A stretch of DNA of 64,000 nt from Brevundimonas sp. SORGH_AS_0993. Its GTDB lineage: Bacteria; Pseudomonadota; Alphaproteobacteria; Caulobacterales; Caulobacteraceae. The translations under genes and the position numbers were made by a program. Of this stretch, positions 24,777-34,294 are shown piece after piece. Each line of letters starts with the position of its first letter. Within the stretch, counting starts at the first letter, position 1. Location: the NCBI RefSeq assembly GCF_030818545.1, contig NZ_JAUTAH010000001.1, positions 1,183,001 through 1,247,000 of the forward strand, given 5' to 3'. The notes under the pieces are model-generated. The model ran no database searches. It saw only the letters and a list, made by a program, of their open reading frames with translations, and was not told the origin of the DNA.

Positions 24777-26570
24777 TTGAAGTTTCGGCCGCCCCTGATT
24801 CTCGCCGCCATGGCCGCCTGGACGGCCTGCGCCGACACCGCTTTGGCCGAGCCGCGCGCCCAGATTCGTGGCGATCTGAGCGGCGAGCTGCGCCGGATGC
24901 TGGAACGCGCCGTCGGCGCGGTGGACGACCCGGCCGAAAGCCGGTTCGAGGCGCGCCGTCGCGCCCGCGGCGCGATGGAGGCCGCCCAGGCCCTGCTGCG
25001 CTCCGAAGGCTACTATCAGCCCGTGCTTCAGGACCAGGTCGAGGGCGAAGATCGGCCCGTCGCCATCATCGACGTCACGCCGGGCCAGCGCTTCCTGCTG
25101 ACCGATCCGACCGTGCTGTGGACCGGGCCGACGCCCGACGCCGACAGCGCCCGCGACGCTGTCGCCGCCATCGGGCTGAAGGCCGGCGATCCCGGCCGCG
25201 CCGTGGACATCATCGCCGGCGAGGGCCGCGTCGTCGCCCGCCTGACGCGCGACGGCTATGCCGACGCCACGGCCGAGCCGCGCCGCGTCGTCGTCGATCA
25301 TGCGACCTTCACCGTCGCCCCCGAATACCGCATCGCCTCGGGCCTGCTGGTCCGTTTGAACGGCGTGCGCCTGGTCACGCGCGGCGGCACCAATCCCGAC
25401 TGGGTCGCGGGCCTGGCGCCCTGGAAGGAAAGCGACCGCTACGACCCGGAAGAGGTGGCGGAGCTGGAGCGTCGGCTGCTGGACACCGGCGTCTATGACA
25501 GCGTCGGCGTCGCCCTGGCGCCCATCGACCAGACCACCGACGCGGGGTTGCGTCCCGTCGTCGTCACCCTTCAGGACCGACCGCGTCGCATCCTGGAGGC
25601 GGGCGCCACCTGGTCCACGGCCGAGGGCGCGGGCGTGGACGTGATCCAGACCCGCTACAATCGCTTCGGCCGCGCCGACACCTTGCGGCTGGAGGCACGA
25701 CTGGCGGAAATCGACAGCCGCCTGGGCGCCGATCTGTCCCTGCCGCACTGGCGTCGTCCGGGCCGGACGCTGAAACTGAGCGCCGCCCTGGTCAATCAGG
25801 AAACCGACGCCTTCCGCCGCTCGGCCGTGGTGCTGGCCGCCGACCTGCAGCAGCGGATCGGCAAGACCTCCTATTTCAACTACGGCGTCGGCCTGGACGC
25901 GGGTCGCTACGCCGAAAATCGCTACGACTACACCACCGTGCCGCCTCGCTCGGTCAAGCTGGACCGGGACCTGGCCATCCTGACCGGCCGGACCAGCGCC
26001 TATCTGGATCGGTCCAATGATCCGCTGAACCCCACGACCGGCTGGCGCGTGAACCTGTCGGTCCAGCCGACGGCCGTGACAGGCCAGGACACCATCGTCT
26101 TCCTGCGCACCGAGGGGCAGTCGACCGCCTATCTGCCGCTGCAGAAGGGACGCACCGTCCTGGCCGGCCGCCTTCGCATCGGCGCCATCGTCGGCGGCGG
26201 CGAATTGACCGTGCCGTCCGACCGGCTGTTCTATTCGGGCGGCGGCGGTTCGGTGCGCGGCTATTCCTATCAGGGCGTCAATCCCGAACTGCCGGACGGC
26301 ACGCCGCGCGGGGGGCTGTCGCTCTTCGAAACCTCGTTCGAGGTCCGGCGCGACATCGGCGAAAGCTTCCAGGCGGTAGGCTTCGTGGACGCTGGCGCCA
26401 TCGGCTTCCAGGAGACGCCGAACCTGTCCAATATGCGCTATGGCGTCGGGGCGGGCGTGCGCTACAAGCTGCCGTTCGGCCCGATCCGCGCCGATGTGGC
26501 CTTGCCCCTGAACCGGCGTCCGGGAGACGCGGCCTTCCAGCTTTATGTCAGCATCGGCCAGGCGTTTTGA
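24777..26570 (+). CDS. tamA: Outer-membrane translocation module TamA (Omp85 family)
   Basis: 597 residues from TTG 24777, preceded by GAAGG; no suitable ATG. A signal peptide ends at ALAEP. POTRA-like domains occupy about residues 30-270 (ALLRSEGYYQPVLQDQVEG, GYADATAEPRRVVVDHATFTV, ELERRLLDTGVYDSVGVAL), then a 16-strand-type barrel with the Omp85 substrate/lid motif GGGGSVRGYSYQG and a final DAAFQLYVSIGQAF ending in Phe. TamA works with inner-membrane TamB in delivery of lipids or outer-membrane proteins to the outer membrane. The stop overlaps the tamB start (TTGA), a fixed arrangement in proteobacteria. Confidence 0.93.
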   Translation: MKFRPPLILAAMAAWTACADTALAEPRAQIRGDLSGELRRMLERAVGAVDDPAESRFEARRRARGAMEAAQALLRSEGYYQPVLQDQVEGEDRPVAIIDVTPGQRFLLTDPTVLWTGPTPDADSARDAVAAIGLKAGDPGRAVDIIAGEGRVVARLTRDGYADATAEPRRVVVDHATFTVAPEYRIASGLLVRLNGVRLVTRGGTNPDWVAGLAPWKESDRYDPEEVAELERRLLDTGVYDSVGVALAPIDQTTDAGLRPVVVTLQDRPRRILEAGATWSTAEGAGVDVIQTRYNRFGRADTLRLEARLAEIDSRLGADLSLPHWRRPGRTLKLSAALVNQETDAFRRSAVVLAADLQQRIGKTSYFNYGVGLDAGRYAENRYDYTTVPPRSVKLDRDLAILTGRTSAYLDRSNDPLNPTTGWRVNLSVQPTAVTGQDTIVFLRTEGQSTAYLPLQKGRTVLAGRLRIGAIVGGGELTVPSDRLFYSGGGGSVRGYSYQGVNPELPDGTPRGGLSLFETSFEVRRDIGESFQAVGFVDAGAIGFQETPNLSNMRYGVGAGVRYKLPFGPIRADVALPLNRRPGDAAFQLYVSIGQAF

Positions 26571-29500
26571 CCGACACCCCTCCCCCGTCTCCGACGTCTG
26601 ACGACGCGCCGAACCCGGGCGCGCCGAAGACGCCCGCCCGAGCGGACCGGGCGCGGAAGGCGGCCTGGCGAACATGGACCCGACGTCTGGCCCTGATCGC
26701 GGCGGGACTGGTCGCGGTCCTGCTGGTTCTGACGGCCGTGGCCCTGGTCGGCGGCCGCTACTACATCGCTTCGGATTCCGGGCGCGAGCGGGTGGCCGGA
26801 CTGCTGCAGAACCAGAAGCTGAGTCGCTACGGCCGGCTGAACGTCTATGGGGTGAAGGGCGACCTTCTGCACGACTTCAGCATCGACCGGCTGACCGTGA
26901 CCGACGCCCAGGGCGTCTGGCTGGAGGCGCGCAACGTCCGCATGGACTGGTCCTACTGGCCGCTGCTGGGCCGGCGCTTCCACGCCCGGGACGTTAGCGC
27001 CGATGTCATCCGCCTGATACGCCAGCCGGTGCTGGAGCCCGACACAGGCCAGCCGGGCGGCCCCCAGCCGATCTCCATCGCCATCGACCGCTTCTCCACC
27101 CACGTCGAACTGATGGAGGGCTTCTCCAAGGAGTACGGTCGCTGGGCCCTGTCGGGCAAGGCTGACATTCCCCGCAAGGGCGTGAAGTCGGCCGTGGTCA
27201 ACGCCGACAGCCTGAACCGGCCCGGCGACTTCCTGCGCTTGAACGCCAGCTTCGGCGGCAAGCTGGAGGACACCCGGCTGGACCTGCGCGCCAACGAGGC
27301 GCAGGGCGGTCCCCTGGCGGGCAGCCTGGGGTATTCGCCGGACCAGCCGTTCTCGGCCGTCGCGGTGCTGAACGACAAGATCGTCCACGCCAAGGTCCGG
27401 ACCGGCGAGTTCACCCCCCTGACGATCGAGGGGCATTTCGACGCCAAGGGGTCGCGCGTGGCCGGTTACGCCGACTTCTCCGGGTCGGACCTCCTGGCGC
27501 CCTTCATCACCAAGATCGGCCGCACCGCGCGATTCGGCTTCGCCATGGTCCCGTCCAGGAACAAGGGCTATCAGGGCGTGGGCTGGAAGCTGATCTCCGA
27601 CAATGTCGCCTCCCAGGCGTCGGGCGTCATCCGCATGTCGGATCGCAGTTCGCCCAACGGGATCAAGCTGGACCTTCAGATCGCCTCGCTCAGCCGCCTG
27701 GCCGGATCGGATGTGGCGGGTCCCGCCGCCTATGGGGGCGTTTTCAAGGGCGACGCGGCGAACTGGAGCCTTGCGGGGCAGGCCACGGTGTTGAACGCCA
27801 ACCTGGCCAGCTATCGCGCCACCCGCATCGCCGGTCCGCTGAACATCCAGGTCAAAAACGGCCGCATGGACCTGGACGGCGACATCCGCGCCAACGGCGG
27901 GGTCGAAAGCGGCATCATCGGCGGCCTTCTGGGCTCCAGCCCGCGCGTGCAACTTGAGGCCGCGCGCATGAAGGACGGCGCCCTGCTGCTGGAGAAGATC
28001 GATCTGACCGGACAGGGTCTGACGCTGAAGGGCTCGGGCGGGCGTAACCTTTTGGGCGGCATGAGCTTCCGCGGCGACGTGCGCCTGACGGACGCCGCCC
28101 GCATCCTGCCCAAGGCGCGCGGCGCGTTCGGCGGCCCCTTGCGCGCCTCGACCGCCCGCACCGGCGCGCCCTGGGGGCTGACCTTCGACGGACGCGGCCG
28201 CGACCTGTCGGTCGGCCTGCCCGAACTGGACCGGATACTGGGCAAGACCCCGCGCCTGCAGCTGGAGGGTCGTCTGAACGGCGGTCGGATCGAGGTCACG
28301 CGCGGCGAACTGACCGGGGCTGCAGGTCGCGCCAGCGCCAAGGGTCTGATCGAGACGGCCGGACGCCTGCGTCTGGCCTTGGACTGGAACGCGCGCGGCC
28401 CCTTCAACGCCGGCCCGGTCGAGATCGGCGGCGACATGAAGGGCCAGGGCGCCCTGACCGGAACCCTGTCCGAACCGCGCGTCGATCTGACCGCCGGGTT
28501 CCAGACCGTCACCGCCGGCGCTCTGGTGCTGAACGACGCCGACATGGTGCTGAGCTTCCGCAAAGGATCGGACGCCTCCGACGGGCGCATCACCGTGACC
28601 AGTGGCTCCAACTACGGCCCGGCGCGGGCGCAGGGGAACTTCTTCCTGGGCGGCGACCGCATCCGACTGACCGATCTGGACGTCAACGCCGGCGGGGTGA
28701 CGGCCCAGGGCGCGGTCGCTCTGTCGAACAACATCCCTTCCAGCGCCGACCTGACCTTCACCGCCCGCACAGGCGCCTTCCTGGCGGCGGGCGAGGCCAG
28801 CGGCCGCGTGCGCCTGACCGAGGGCGGGGGCTCCGACACCGCCGTGCTGGACGTCACCGGCCGCAATGTGCGCCTCGCGGGCCAGACCTGGACCTTGCGC
28901 ACCCTGAATCTGAAGGGTCAGGGCACGCTGGCGCGCCTGCCCTTCACCCTGGCGCTGGACGTCGGCGGCGGCACGCCGGCCCAGTTCAACGGCGCGGGCG
29001 TCTATTCCCGCCAGGGCCAGGCGAACAGCCTGACCCTGCAGGGCGGCGGGCGTGTACGCGACGTTGCCTTCACCACCCGCAGCCCTGCCTCCATCACCCT
29101 AAACGGCGCCGAGCGCGCAGCGCACCTGGATCTGGGGGTCGGCGGCGGCGTGCTGCTGGCCGATATGCGCCAGGACGCCCGCTCGGCCCAGCTTCAGGCC
29201 GACCTGACGACGGTGGACCTGGGGTCCCTGACGCCGGACCTGCGCGGCGCCGCGACCGGCAGGATCACCGTGCGCGGCATGGGCGACGACCTGTCGGGCA
29301 CGGCCAATCTGGTGCTGAATCAGATCCGCAGCATCGACGCCCCCGCCGGCCTGGCCGTGGACGGGCGGCTGGACGCTGTCCTGGCCCGCGACAGTCTGAC
29401 CGTCCGCGCCACCGCCATCGACGAGGGCGCGGTTCAGGCTTCGGCCGACCTGACCCTGCCGGTCGAGACCTCGGCCGCGCCGCTGCGCCTGGCCATCGCC

Positions 29501-30830
29501 CGCACGCGGCCGATGTCGGGCAATGTGGCGATCAACGGCCAGATCCAGCCGATCTGGGACCTGTTCCTGGGCGGCGAGCGCAGCCTGTCGGGTCAGGTCG
29601 CGGGCCGCGCCGCCATCGCCGGCACCCTGGCCGAACCCCGCATCAACGGCCGCTTCGACCTGACCCAGGGCGCCTATCGCGAGAATGCGGTCGGCCTGGT
29701 TCTGGGCGACCTGACCCTGCGCACCAGTTTCGACGACACCACCGCCTTGATCGAGACCTTCACGGCCGACGACCGTTCAGGCGGCACGGTGACGGGCCAG
29801 GGCCGGATCGGCCTGCGCCAGGGTTCGGGCTCCACGGCCCAGCTGATGCTGAACCGCTTCCGCGTCATCGACAACGACATCGGCGAGGCCCGCGCCTCTG
29901 GCCCGATCACCATCGTTCGCGGACAGGACGGCAACGTCCAGCTGACTGGCCAGATGAATATCGACGAGGCCCGGATCGAGCCTGAAGTGCCCGGTTCCAA
30001 CGGCATCGTCTCGATGGACGTGGTCGAGATCAACCGCCCCGGCGGCGACCCCGTCGACACGGCCGAGCAAAAGGCGCGCGGCCCCCAGATCGGCATGAAC
30101 ATCGCCCTGCGCTCCTCGGGCGGCAAGGTGCGCGTCAGCGGTCGGGGCCTGAACGTCGTGCTAGACGTCAACGCCCAGGTGGGCGGGACCATCGCCCAGC
30201 CCCAGCTGACCGGCGTCGCCAACGTGGTGCGCGGCGACTATGAGTTCGGGGGCAAACGGTTCGTTTTCGACGACGACGGGCGCGTCACCCTGTCGACCGA
30301 TCCCAGGTTGATCCGGCTGAACCTGTCGGCGACGCGCGAGGACACGGCCCTGACCGCCTCCATCAACGTCACCGGCACGGCGGCGGAACCCAAGATCGCC
30401 CTGACCTCCACCCCCGCCCTGCCGCAGGACGAAATCCTGTCTCAGGTGCTGTTCGGCCGCTCGGCCTCGCAGCTATCGCCGTTCGAGGCGGCTCAGTTAG
30501 GCCGCCGGGGTCGCGGCCCTGGCGGGCGGCGGCGGCTTCGACGTGATCGGCAATCTGCGCGAACTGGCCGGGCTGGACCGGCTGTCGTTCGGCGGCCAGG
30601 CCTCGGCCGTCACCATCTCGGGCGGACGCTACATCACCGACAACGTCTATCTGGAGGTGATCGGCGGCGGCGAAGGTGGGGCCGCGGTCAAGGTCGAATG
30701 GCAGCCTCGGCGCAACATCGCCGTGGCCTCGCAGTTCGGCGGCCAGGGCGATACCAGCCTGTCGATCCGCTGGCGGCGCGAGAGCCGCGCGCCGGGCGAA
30801 CAGCGCGACCGACGCCCCAATCGGCGCTAG
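26567..30830 (+). pseudogene. tamB: TamB (DUF490) with single-base frameshift near its C-terminus
   Basis: AsmA-like inner-membrane-anchored TamB, which spans the periplasm as a lipid-conducting beta-taco and contacts TamA. It starts at TTG 26567 within the tamA stop. One transmembrane helix lies at about residues 39-60 (LALIAAGLVAVLLVLTAVALVGG), then about 1250 residues of repeated beta segments, then the conserved DUF490 end: NVVRGDYEFGGKRFVFDDG-like and QDEILSQVLFGRSASQLSPFEAAQL. At 30499 an extra A shifts the frame; deleting it gives QLAAGVAALAGGGG and continues through GNLRELAGLDRLSF to the normal end at 30830 (1420 residues). As read, the last 110 residues, the TamA-contact region, are lost. 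Confidence 0.9.
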
Positions 30831-30845
30831 AGTCCGATCGTTTGG

Positions 30846-30903
30846 CCGGAACCGCGCTGCGGTTCCGGCTGAAGCGTGAAGCAGGCTCTCGCTTGAATCA
30901 GGC
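30846..30903. repeat. Intergenic palindromic repeat, copy 1
   Basis: A hairpin CCGGAACCGC...GCGGTTCCGG is followed by GGCTGAAGCGTGAAGCAGGC and a CTCGCTTGAATC block. The same order of blocks recurs at 58711-58766 with a few substitutions. It lies between the convergent tamB and arsC genes, where the hairpin may also end transcription. Confidence 0.7.
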
Positions 30904-30904
30904 C

Positions 30905-31246
30905 CTATAGAACCTCGAGCACCCGTTCGATGGGGCGCCCGATGCGCGCGCCCTTGTCGGTCTCGACGATCGGCCGTTCGATCAGGATCGGCTCGGCCAG
31001 CACGGCCTTCAGGACGGCGGCGTCGGAGGCATTCGCTTCAAGCAGGGCCTTGGCGCCCGCCTCCTTGGTCCGCAACAGCCCGCCCAGCCCCACGCCGGCG
31101 CCCGACGCCAGCCGCTGCAACGTCGCCGCGTCCCAGCCGGTCTTCAGATAATCGACCACCGTGGGCTCGATCCCCCGCTCTCGCAGCAACGTCAGGGCGT
31201 TGCGCGACGTGCTGCATTTCGGATTGTGATAGAGGACGACGTTCAC
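30905..31246 (-). CDS. arsC: Arsenate reductase (glutaredoxin-dependent), ArsC family
   Basis: 113 residues from GTG 31246. The N-terminal motif YHNPKCSTSRNAL holds H-x3-C-x3-R with the catalytic Cys of the ArsC/Spx/YfgD family. Further marks are VVDYLKTGWD, LRTKEAGAKALL and the conserved ILIERPIVETDKGARIGRPIERVL. The family reduces arsenate to arsenite with glutathione and glutaredoxin. There are no other ars genes nearby, so a housekeeping YfgD-like role is possible. It starts 2 bases after the upstream membrane-protein gene ends and is probably cotranscribed. Confidence 0.9.
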   Translation of the reverse strand: MNVVLYHNPKCSTSRNALTLLRERGIEPTVVDYLKTGWDAATLQRLASGAGVGLGGLLRTKEAGAKALLEANASDAAVLKAVLAEPILIERPIVETDKGARIGRPIERVLEVL

Positions 31247-31248
31247 GC

Positions 31249-31785
31249 TCAGGGCTCCTGCTTCAGGCGATGCAGAACCAGCGCCCCGCGAAAGGCGGCG
31301 GCGTACAGCACACCGCACACCAGCTGAACCGCCCAGGACAGGGCGGTCATCGTCACGAAACCCGAGGCGACGCCGTGATACTGGCCGGTGCTCAGACCCA
31401 CCACGCCCGTCACGGCGCTGTAGCCGATCAGGATCAGCAGGATGATCGGAATGGCGCGGGTCATGAACTTCCATTGCACCCAGGCCAGGACCAAGCAGAT
31501 CGCCACGGTCACGACAGAACCGCCGACCATGGCCCAGGGCATGATGGTCGCCATCATCGCCTGCTGAGTCTGCTGCATCTCTCCGGACATCCCCATGCGG
31601 GCGTATTGATTGGCCATGATGGTCCCTATCCATTCCGGATGCAGAGCCATCAGGCCGGCCGTGGCCAGGCTGGTCGCCGCCGAGGCGATCAGGCCGAAAC
31701 TGGCGGTTTGCGCCGACCGCTGCGCCTCGGCCATGGCGCGGGGTCGATTGAAAGGATTGGCGGCGCGCAACCAGGATTCGAGCAT
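31249..31785 (-). CDS. Membrane protein of unknown function
   Basis: 178 residues with four predicted hydrophobic helices at about 27-46, 80-104, 110-130 and 141-165. The N-terminus MLESWLRAANPFNRPRAMAEAQRSAQTA is amphipathic and cytoplasmic. The organisation (short helical N-part, YIP1/DUF-like four-helix membrane domain) suggests a small integral membrane protein; I do not recognise the family with confidence. A Met-rich stretch (MGMSGEMQQTQQAMMATIM) lies in the first loop. It immediately precedes arsC. Confidence 0.7.
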   Translation of the reverse strand: MLESWLRAANPFNRPRAMAEAQRSAQTASFGLIASAATSLATAGLMALHPEWIGTIMANQYARMGMSGEMQQTQQAMMATIMPWAMVGGSVVTVAICLVLAWVQWKFMTRAIPIILLILIGYSAVTGVVGLSTGQYHGVASGFVTMTALSWAVQLVCGVLYAAAFRGALVLHRLKQEP

Positions 31786-31883
31786 GACGATGTCCCCTTT
31801 CCCGCGAAACTAGCGCCTGTTCATGCCGTGTCCAGCCAGTCCCGGCCTTCACCTTTGCCGTCCGTCCGTCTAGGGTCCGGTCG

Positions 31884-33134
31884 ATGCGGATTCTGAACTG
31901 CGACCAGGCCGTCCTCGATCACGTCGCCGCGCGACGCGAGGCCATCATCGGGCGCACCATCGACTGGGCGAACATCAACTCCGGCAGCCGCAACGCCGCC
32001 GGGCTGAACACCATGTTGGACGTGCTGGACGCCGAGGCGCGTCGCCTGCCCGCCGTCGTGGAACGCATTCCCACTGAAGGCTCCACGACCGTCGCCGACG
32101 ACGGTTCGGTGCGAACGGAGGCCCACGCGGACGCCCTGAAGATCGCCGCCCGGCCCGAGGCGCCGATCCAGGTGATCCTGACCGGCCACTATGACACCGT
32201 CTTTCCCGCCGACAGCCGGTTCCAGAGCGTGACCGCCCGCGCGGACGGGGCGCTGAACGGCCCCGGCGTCGCCGACATGAAGGGCGGGATCAGCGTACTT
32301 CTGGCCGCGCTGGAGGCGTTCGAGACCCACCCCGACAAACACGGCGTCGGCTGGACCGTGCTGCTGAGCCCCGACGAAGAGATCGGCTCGCCCGCCTCCG
32401 CCCCGCTGCTGGCCGGACTGGGCGCGCGCGGCCATGTGGGCCTGACATACGAACCGGCTCTGGCGGACGGAACGCTGGCGGGCGCCCGGAAGGGCAGCGG
32501 CAACTATCATCTGATCGTCACGGGCCGGGCCGCCCACGCCGGGCGCGCCTTCGAAGAGGGACGCAATGCGGTGGCGGGCGCCGCCATCATCGCCGCCGCC
32601 TTGCATGGGTTGAACGGCCAGCGCGAGGGCGTCACCGTCAATGTCGCCAAGATTTCGGGCGGCAGCGCCCTGAACGTTGTCGCCGACAACGCCGTAGTCC
32701 GGTTCAACGTCCGCGTGCCGGACAAGGCGGCCGCCGACTGGATCGACGCCTCGGTGCGCGCCATCGCCGCGACGCCGCCGTTCGAGGGACTGGCGCTGGA
32801 CCTGCACGGCGGCTTCACCCGTGCGCCCAAGCCGATGGACGCGGCCCAGACCGCCCTGTTCGAGGCGGTAAAGGAAGCCGGCGCCCTGCTGGGCCAACCC
32901 ATCGCCTGGAAGCCGTCGGGCGGGGTGTGCGAGGGCAACAATCTGCACGCCGCCGGACTGCCCAATATCGACACCCTGGGTGTTCGCGGCGGCGACATCC
33001 ATTCGGATCAGGAGTTCGCCTGGCCCGACAGCTTCGTCGAACGCGCCCAGCTCAGCGCCCTGATCCTGTGCAAGGTCGCCTCGGGTGAAATCGAAGCGGC
33101 CAAATTGAAATCCCTGCGGATGGAAACCCTGTAG
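31884..33134 (+). CDS. M20 family zinc peptidase/deacylase in the AST cluster
   Basis: 416 residues of the M20 (carboxypeptidase G2/DapE/ArgE) family. Metal-ligand motifs: TGHYDTVF (His, Asp), GPGVADMKGG (bridging Asp), LSPDEEIGS (catalytic Glu and ligand), VGLTYEPA (ligand) and the C-terminal GGDIHSDQEFAW (His). The dimerisation domain starts near KGSGNYHLIVTGRAAHAG. It is placed 1 base before astA. Because no astE is present in the cluster, it may hydrolyse N-succinylglutamate to glutamate and succinate as the last AST step (inference from position only). Confidence 0.85.
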   Translation: MRILNCDQAVLDHVAARREAIIGRTIDWANINSGSRNAAGLNTMLDVLDAEARRLPAVVERIPTEGSTTVADDGSVRTEAHADALKIAARPEAPIQVILTGHYDTVFPADSRFQSVTARADGALNGPGVADMKGGISVLLAALEAFETHPDKHGVGWTVLLSPDEEIGSPASAPLLAGLGARGHVGLTYEPALADGTLAGARKGSGNYHLIVTGRAAHAGRAFEEGRNAVAGAAIIAAALHGLNGQREGVTVNVAKISGGSALNVVADNAVVRFNVRVPDKAAADWIDASVRAIAATPPFEGLALDLHGGFTRAPKPMDAAQTALFEAVKEAGALLGQPIAWKPSGGVCEGNNLHAAGLPNIDTLGVRGGDIHSDQEFAWPDSFVERAQLSALILCKVASGEIEAAKLKSLRMETL

Positions 33135-33135
33135 A

Positions 33136-34143
33136 ATGCTTGTCGTCCGTCCCGCCGGTCCTGCCGACCTCGATCATTTGCTGGAGCTGGCCATCCTGTC
33201 CGGCCCCGGCTTCACCAGCCTGCCCGAAGACCCCGACGCCCTGGCCGAACGCCTGGAGCTCAGCAAGGCCAGTTTCGACGGCAAGGTCCCGTGGCAGGAC
33301 GCCTGGTACACCCTGATGCTGGAGGACGGCGACACCGGCGACATCGACGGCGTCGGCTCGGTCAAGGCGACGGTGGGGCTGAAACGCCCCTTCTTCTCGT
33401 TCCGCGTCGTCAACAACACGGTCCAGTCGCCGTCCCTTGGCGTCAAGCTGGACCACCAGACCCTGGTTCTGGTCAACGAATGCACCGGCTGGACCGAGGT
33501 GGGCTCGCTGTTTCTGAAGGCCGACCGACGCAAGGGCGGCGCGGGCCGTCTGCTCAGCCAGTCGCGCTACATGCTGATCGGCGCCCAACCCGAATTGTTC
33601 GCCGAGAATGTGCTGGCCGAACTGCGCGGCGTCTTCACCCCCGACGGCGCTTGCCCCTTCTGGGATCATGTGGCGCACAAATTCTTTCCGATGGAGTTCG
33701 ACGACGCCGACCGGATGACCGGCTCCACCGACAAGCAGTTCATTCTTGACCTGGCCCCGCGCCATCCGATCTATGTCGAACTGCTGCCCGAACCCGCCCG
33801 CGCCGTGATCGGCAAGGTCCATCCGCAGGGTGTGCCCGCCATGGCCCTGCTGGAAAGCGAGGGGTTTCGCCCCAACGGTCTGGTGGACATCTTCGATGCT
33901 GGCCCGACCGTATCTTGCGGGCGCGACAACATCCGCACCGTGCGCGATGCGCGCAGGTTGAAGGTCCAGATCGCCGAAGCGGTCGAGGCCGAACTGCCCG
34001 CCCTGATTTCGAACGACAGCGTCTCCGCCTTCCGCGCCGTCCGCGCCAAGGGCGACATCGACGGCGACACCGTGCGCCTGACCGCCGAAACGGCCTCCGC
34101 CCTTAAAGTCCATGCTGGCGACGCCGTGCGGGTGAAATCGTGA
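33136..34143 (+). CDS. astA: Arginine N-succinyltransferase
   Basis: 335 residues of the AstA/AruF family, which transfers succinyl from succinyl-CoA to arginine, first step of the AST pathway. GNAT-fold start MLVVRPAGPADLDHLLELA; family motifs FSFRVVNNTVQSPSLGVKLDHQTL, NECTGWTEVGSLFLKADRRKGGAGRLLSQSRY, FWDHVAHKFFPMEFDDADRMTGSTDKQFI and LPEPARAVIGKVHPQG. Its N-terminal ATG lies one base after the M20 gene stop. A 126-base inverted-repeat element separates it from astD. Confidence 0.95.
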   Translation: MLVVRPAGPADLDHLLELAILSGPGFTSLPEDPDALAERLELSKASFDGKVPWQDAWYTLMLEDGDTGDIDGVGSVKATVGLKRPFFSFRVVNNTVQSPSLGVKLDHQTLVLVNECTGWTEVGSLFLKADRRKGGAGRLLSQSRYMLIGAQPELFAENVLAELRGVFTPDGACPFWDHVAHKFFPMEFDDADRMTGSTDKQFILDLAPRHPIYVELLPEPARAVIGKVHPQGVPAMALLESEGFRPNGLVDIFDAGPTVSCGRDNIRTVRDARRLKVQIAEAVEAELPALISNDSVSAFRAVRAKGDIDGDTVRLTAETASALKVHAGDAVRVKS

Positions 34144-34155
34144 TCCTCCCTACCC

Positions 34156-34281
34156 CGCTCATCCCGGCGAAAACCGGGACCCCGCGCTGTGGGCGAAGGA
34201 TGCGTGAGATCGATACCCGGTGGTCATCCGACGCACTGGCGATGCGAAAGACCTGGCTCCCGGCTTTCGCCGGGATGAGCG
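34156..34281. repeat. Paired inverted repeat (REP/MITE-like) between astA and astD
   Basis: The left arm CGCTCATCCCGGCGAAAA (from 34156) and right arm CTTTCGCCGGGATGAGCG (to 34281) are near-perfect inverted repeats about 26 bases long, each also able to fold on its own (CCCGG..CCGGG). About 70 bases of unrelated sequence lie between. The right arm ends 13 bases before the astD ATG and contains the only GGAG in that area, so it may supply or mask the ribosome-binding site. Confidence 0.75.
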
Positions 34282-34294
34282 GAGTATTTGTGCC

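Noticed and set aside
24714..26675. 653-codon minus-strand frame opposite tamA
   Set aside because: Shadow of tamA, which is complete with POTRA and Omp85 motifs.
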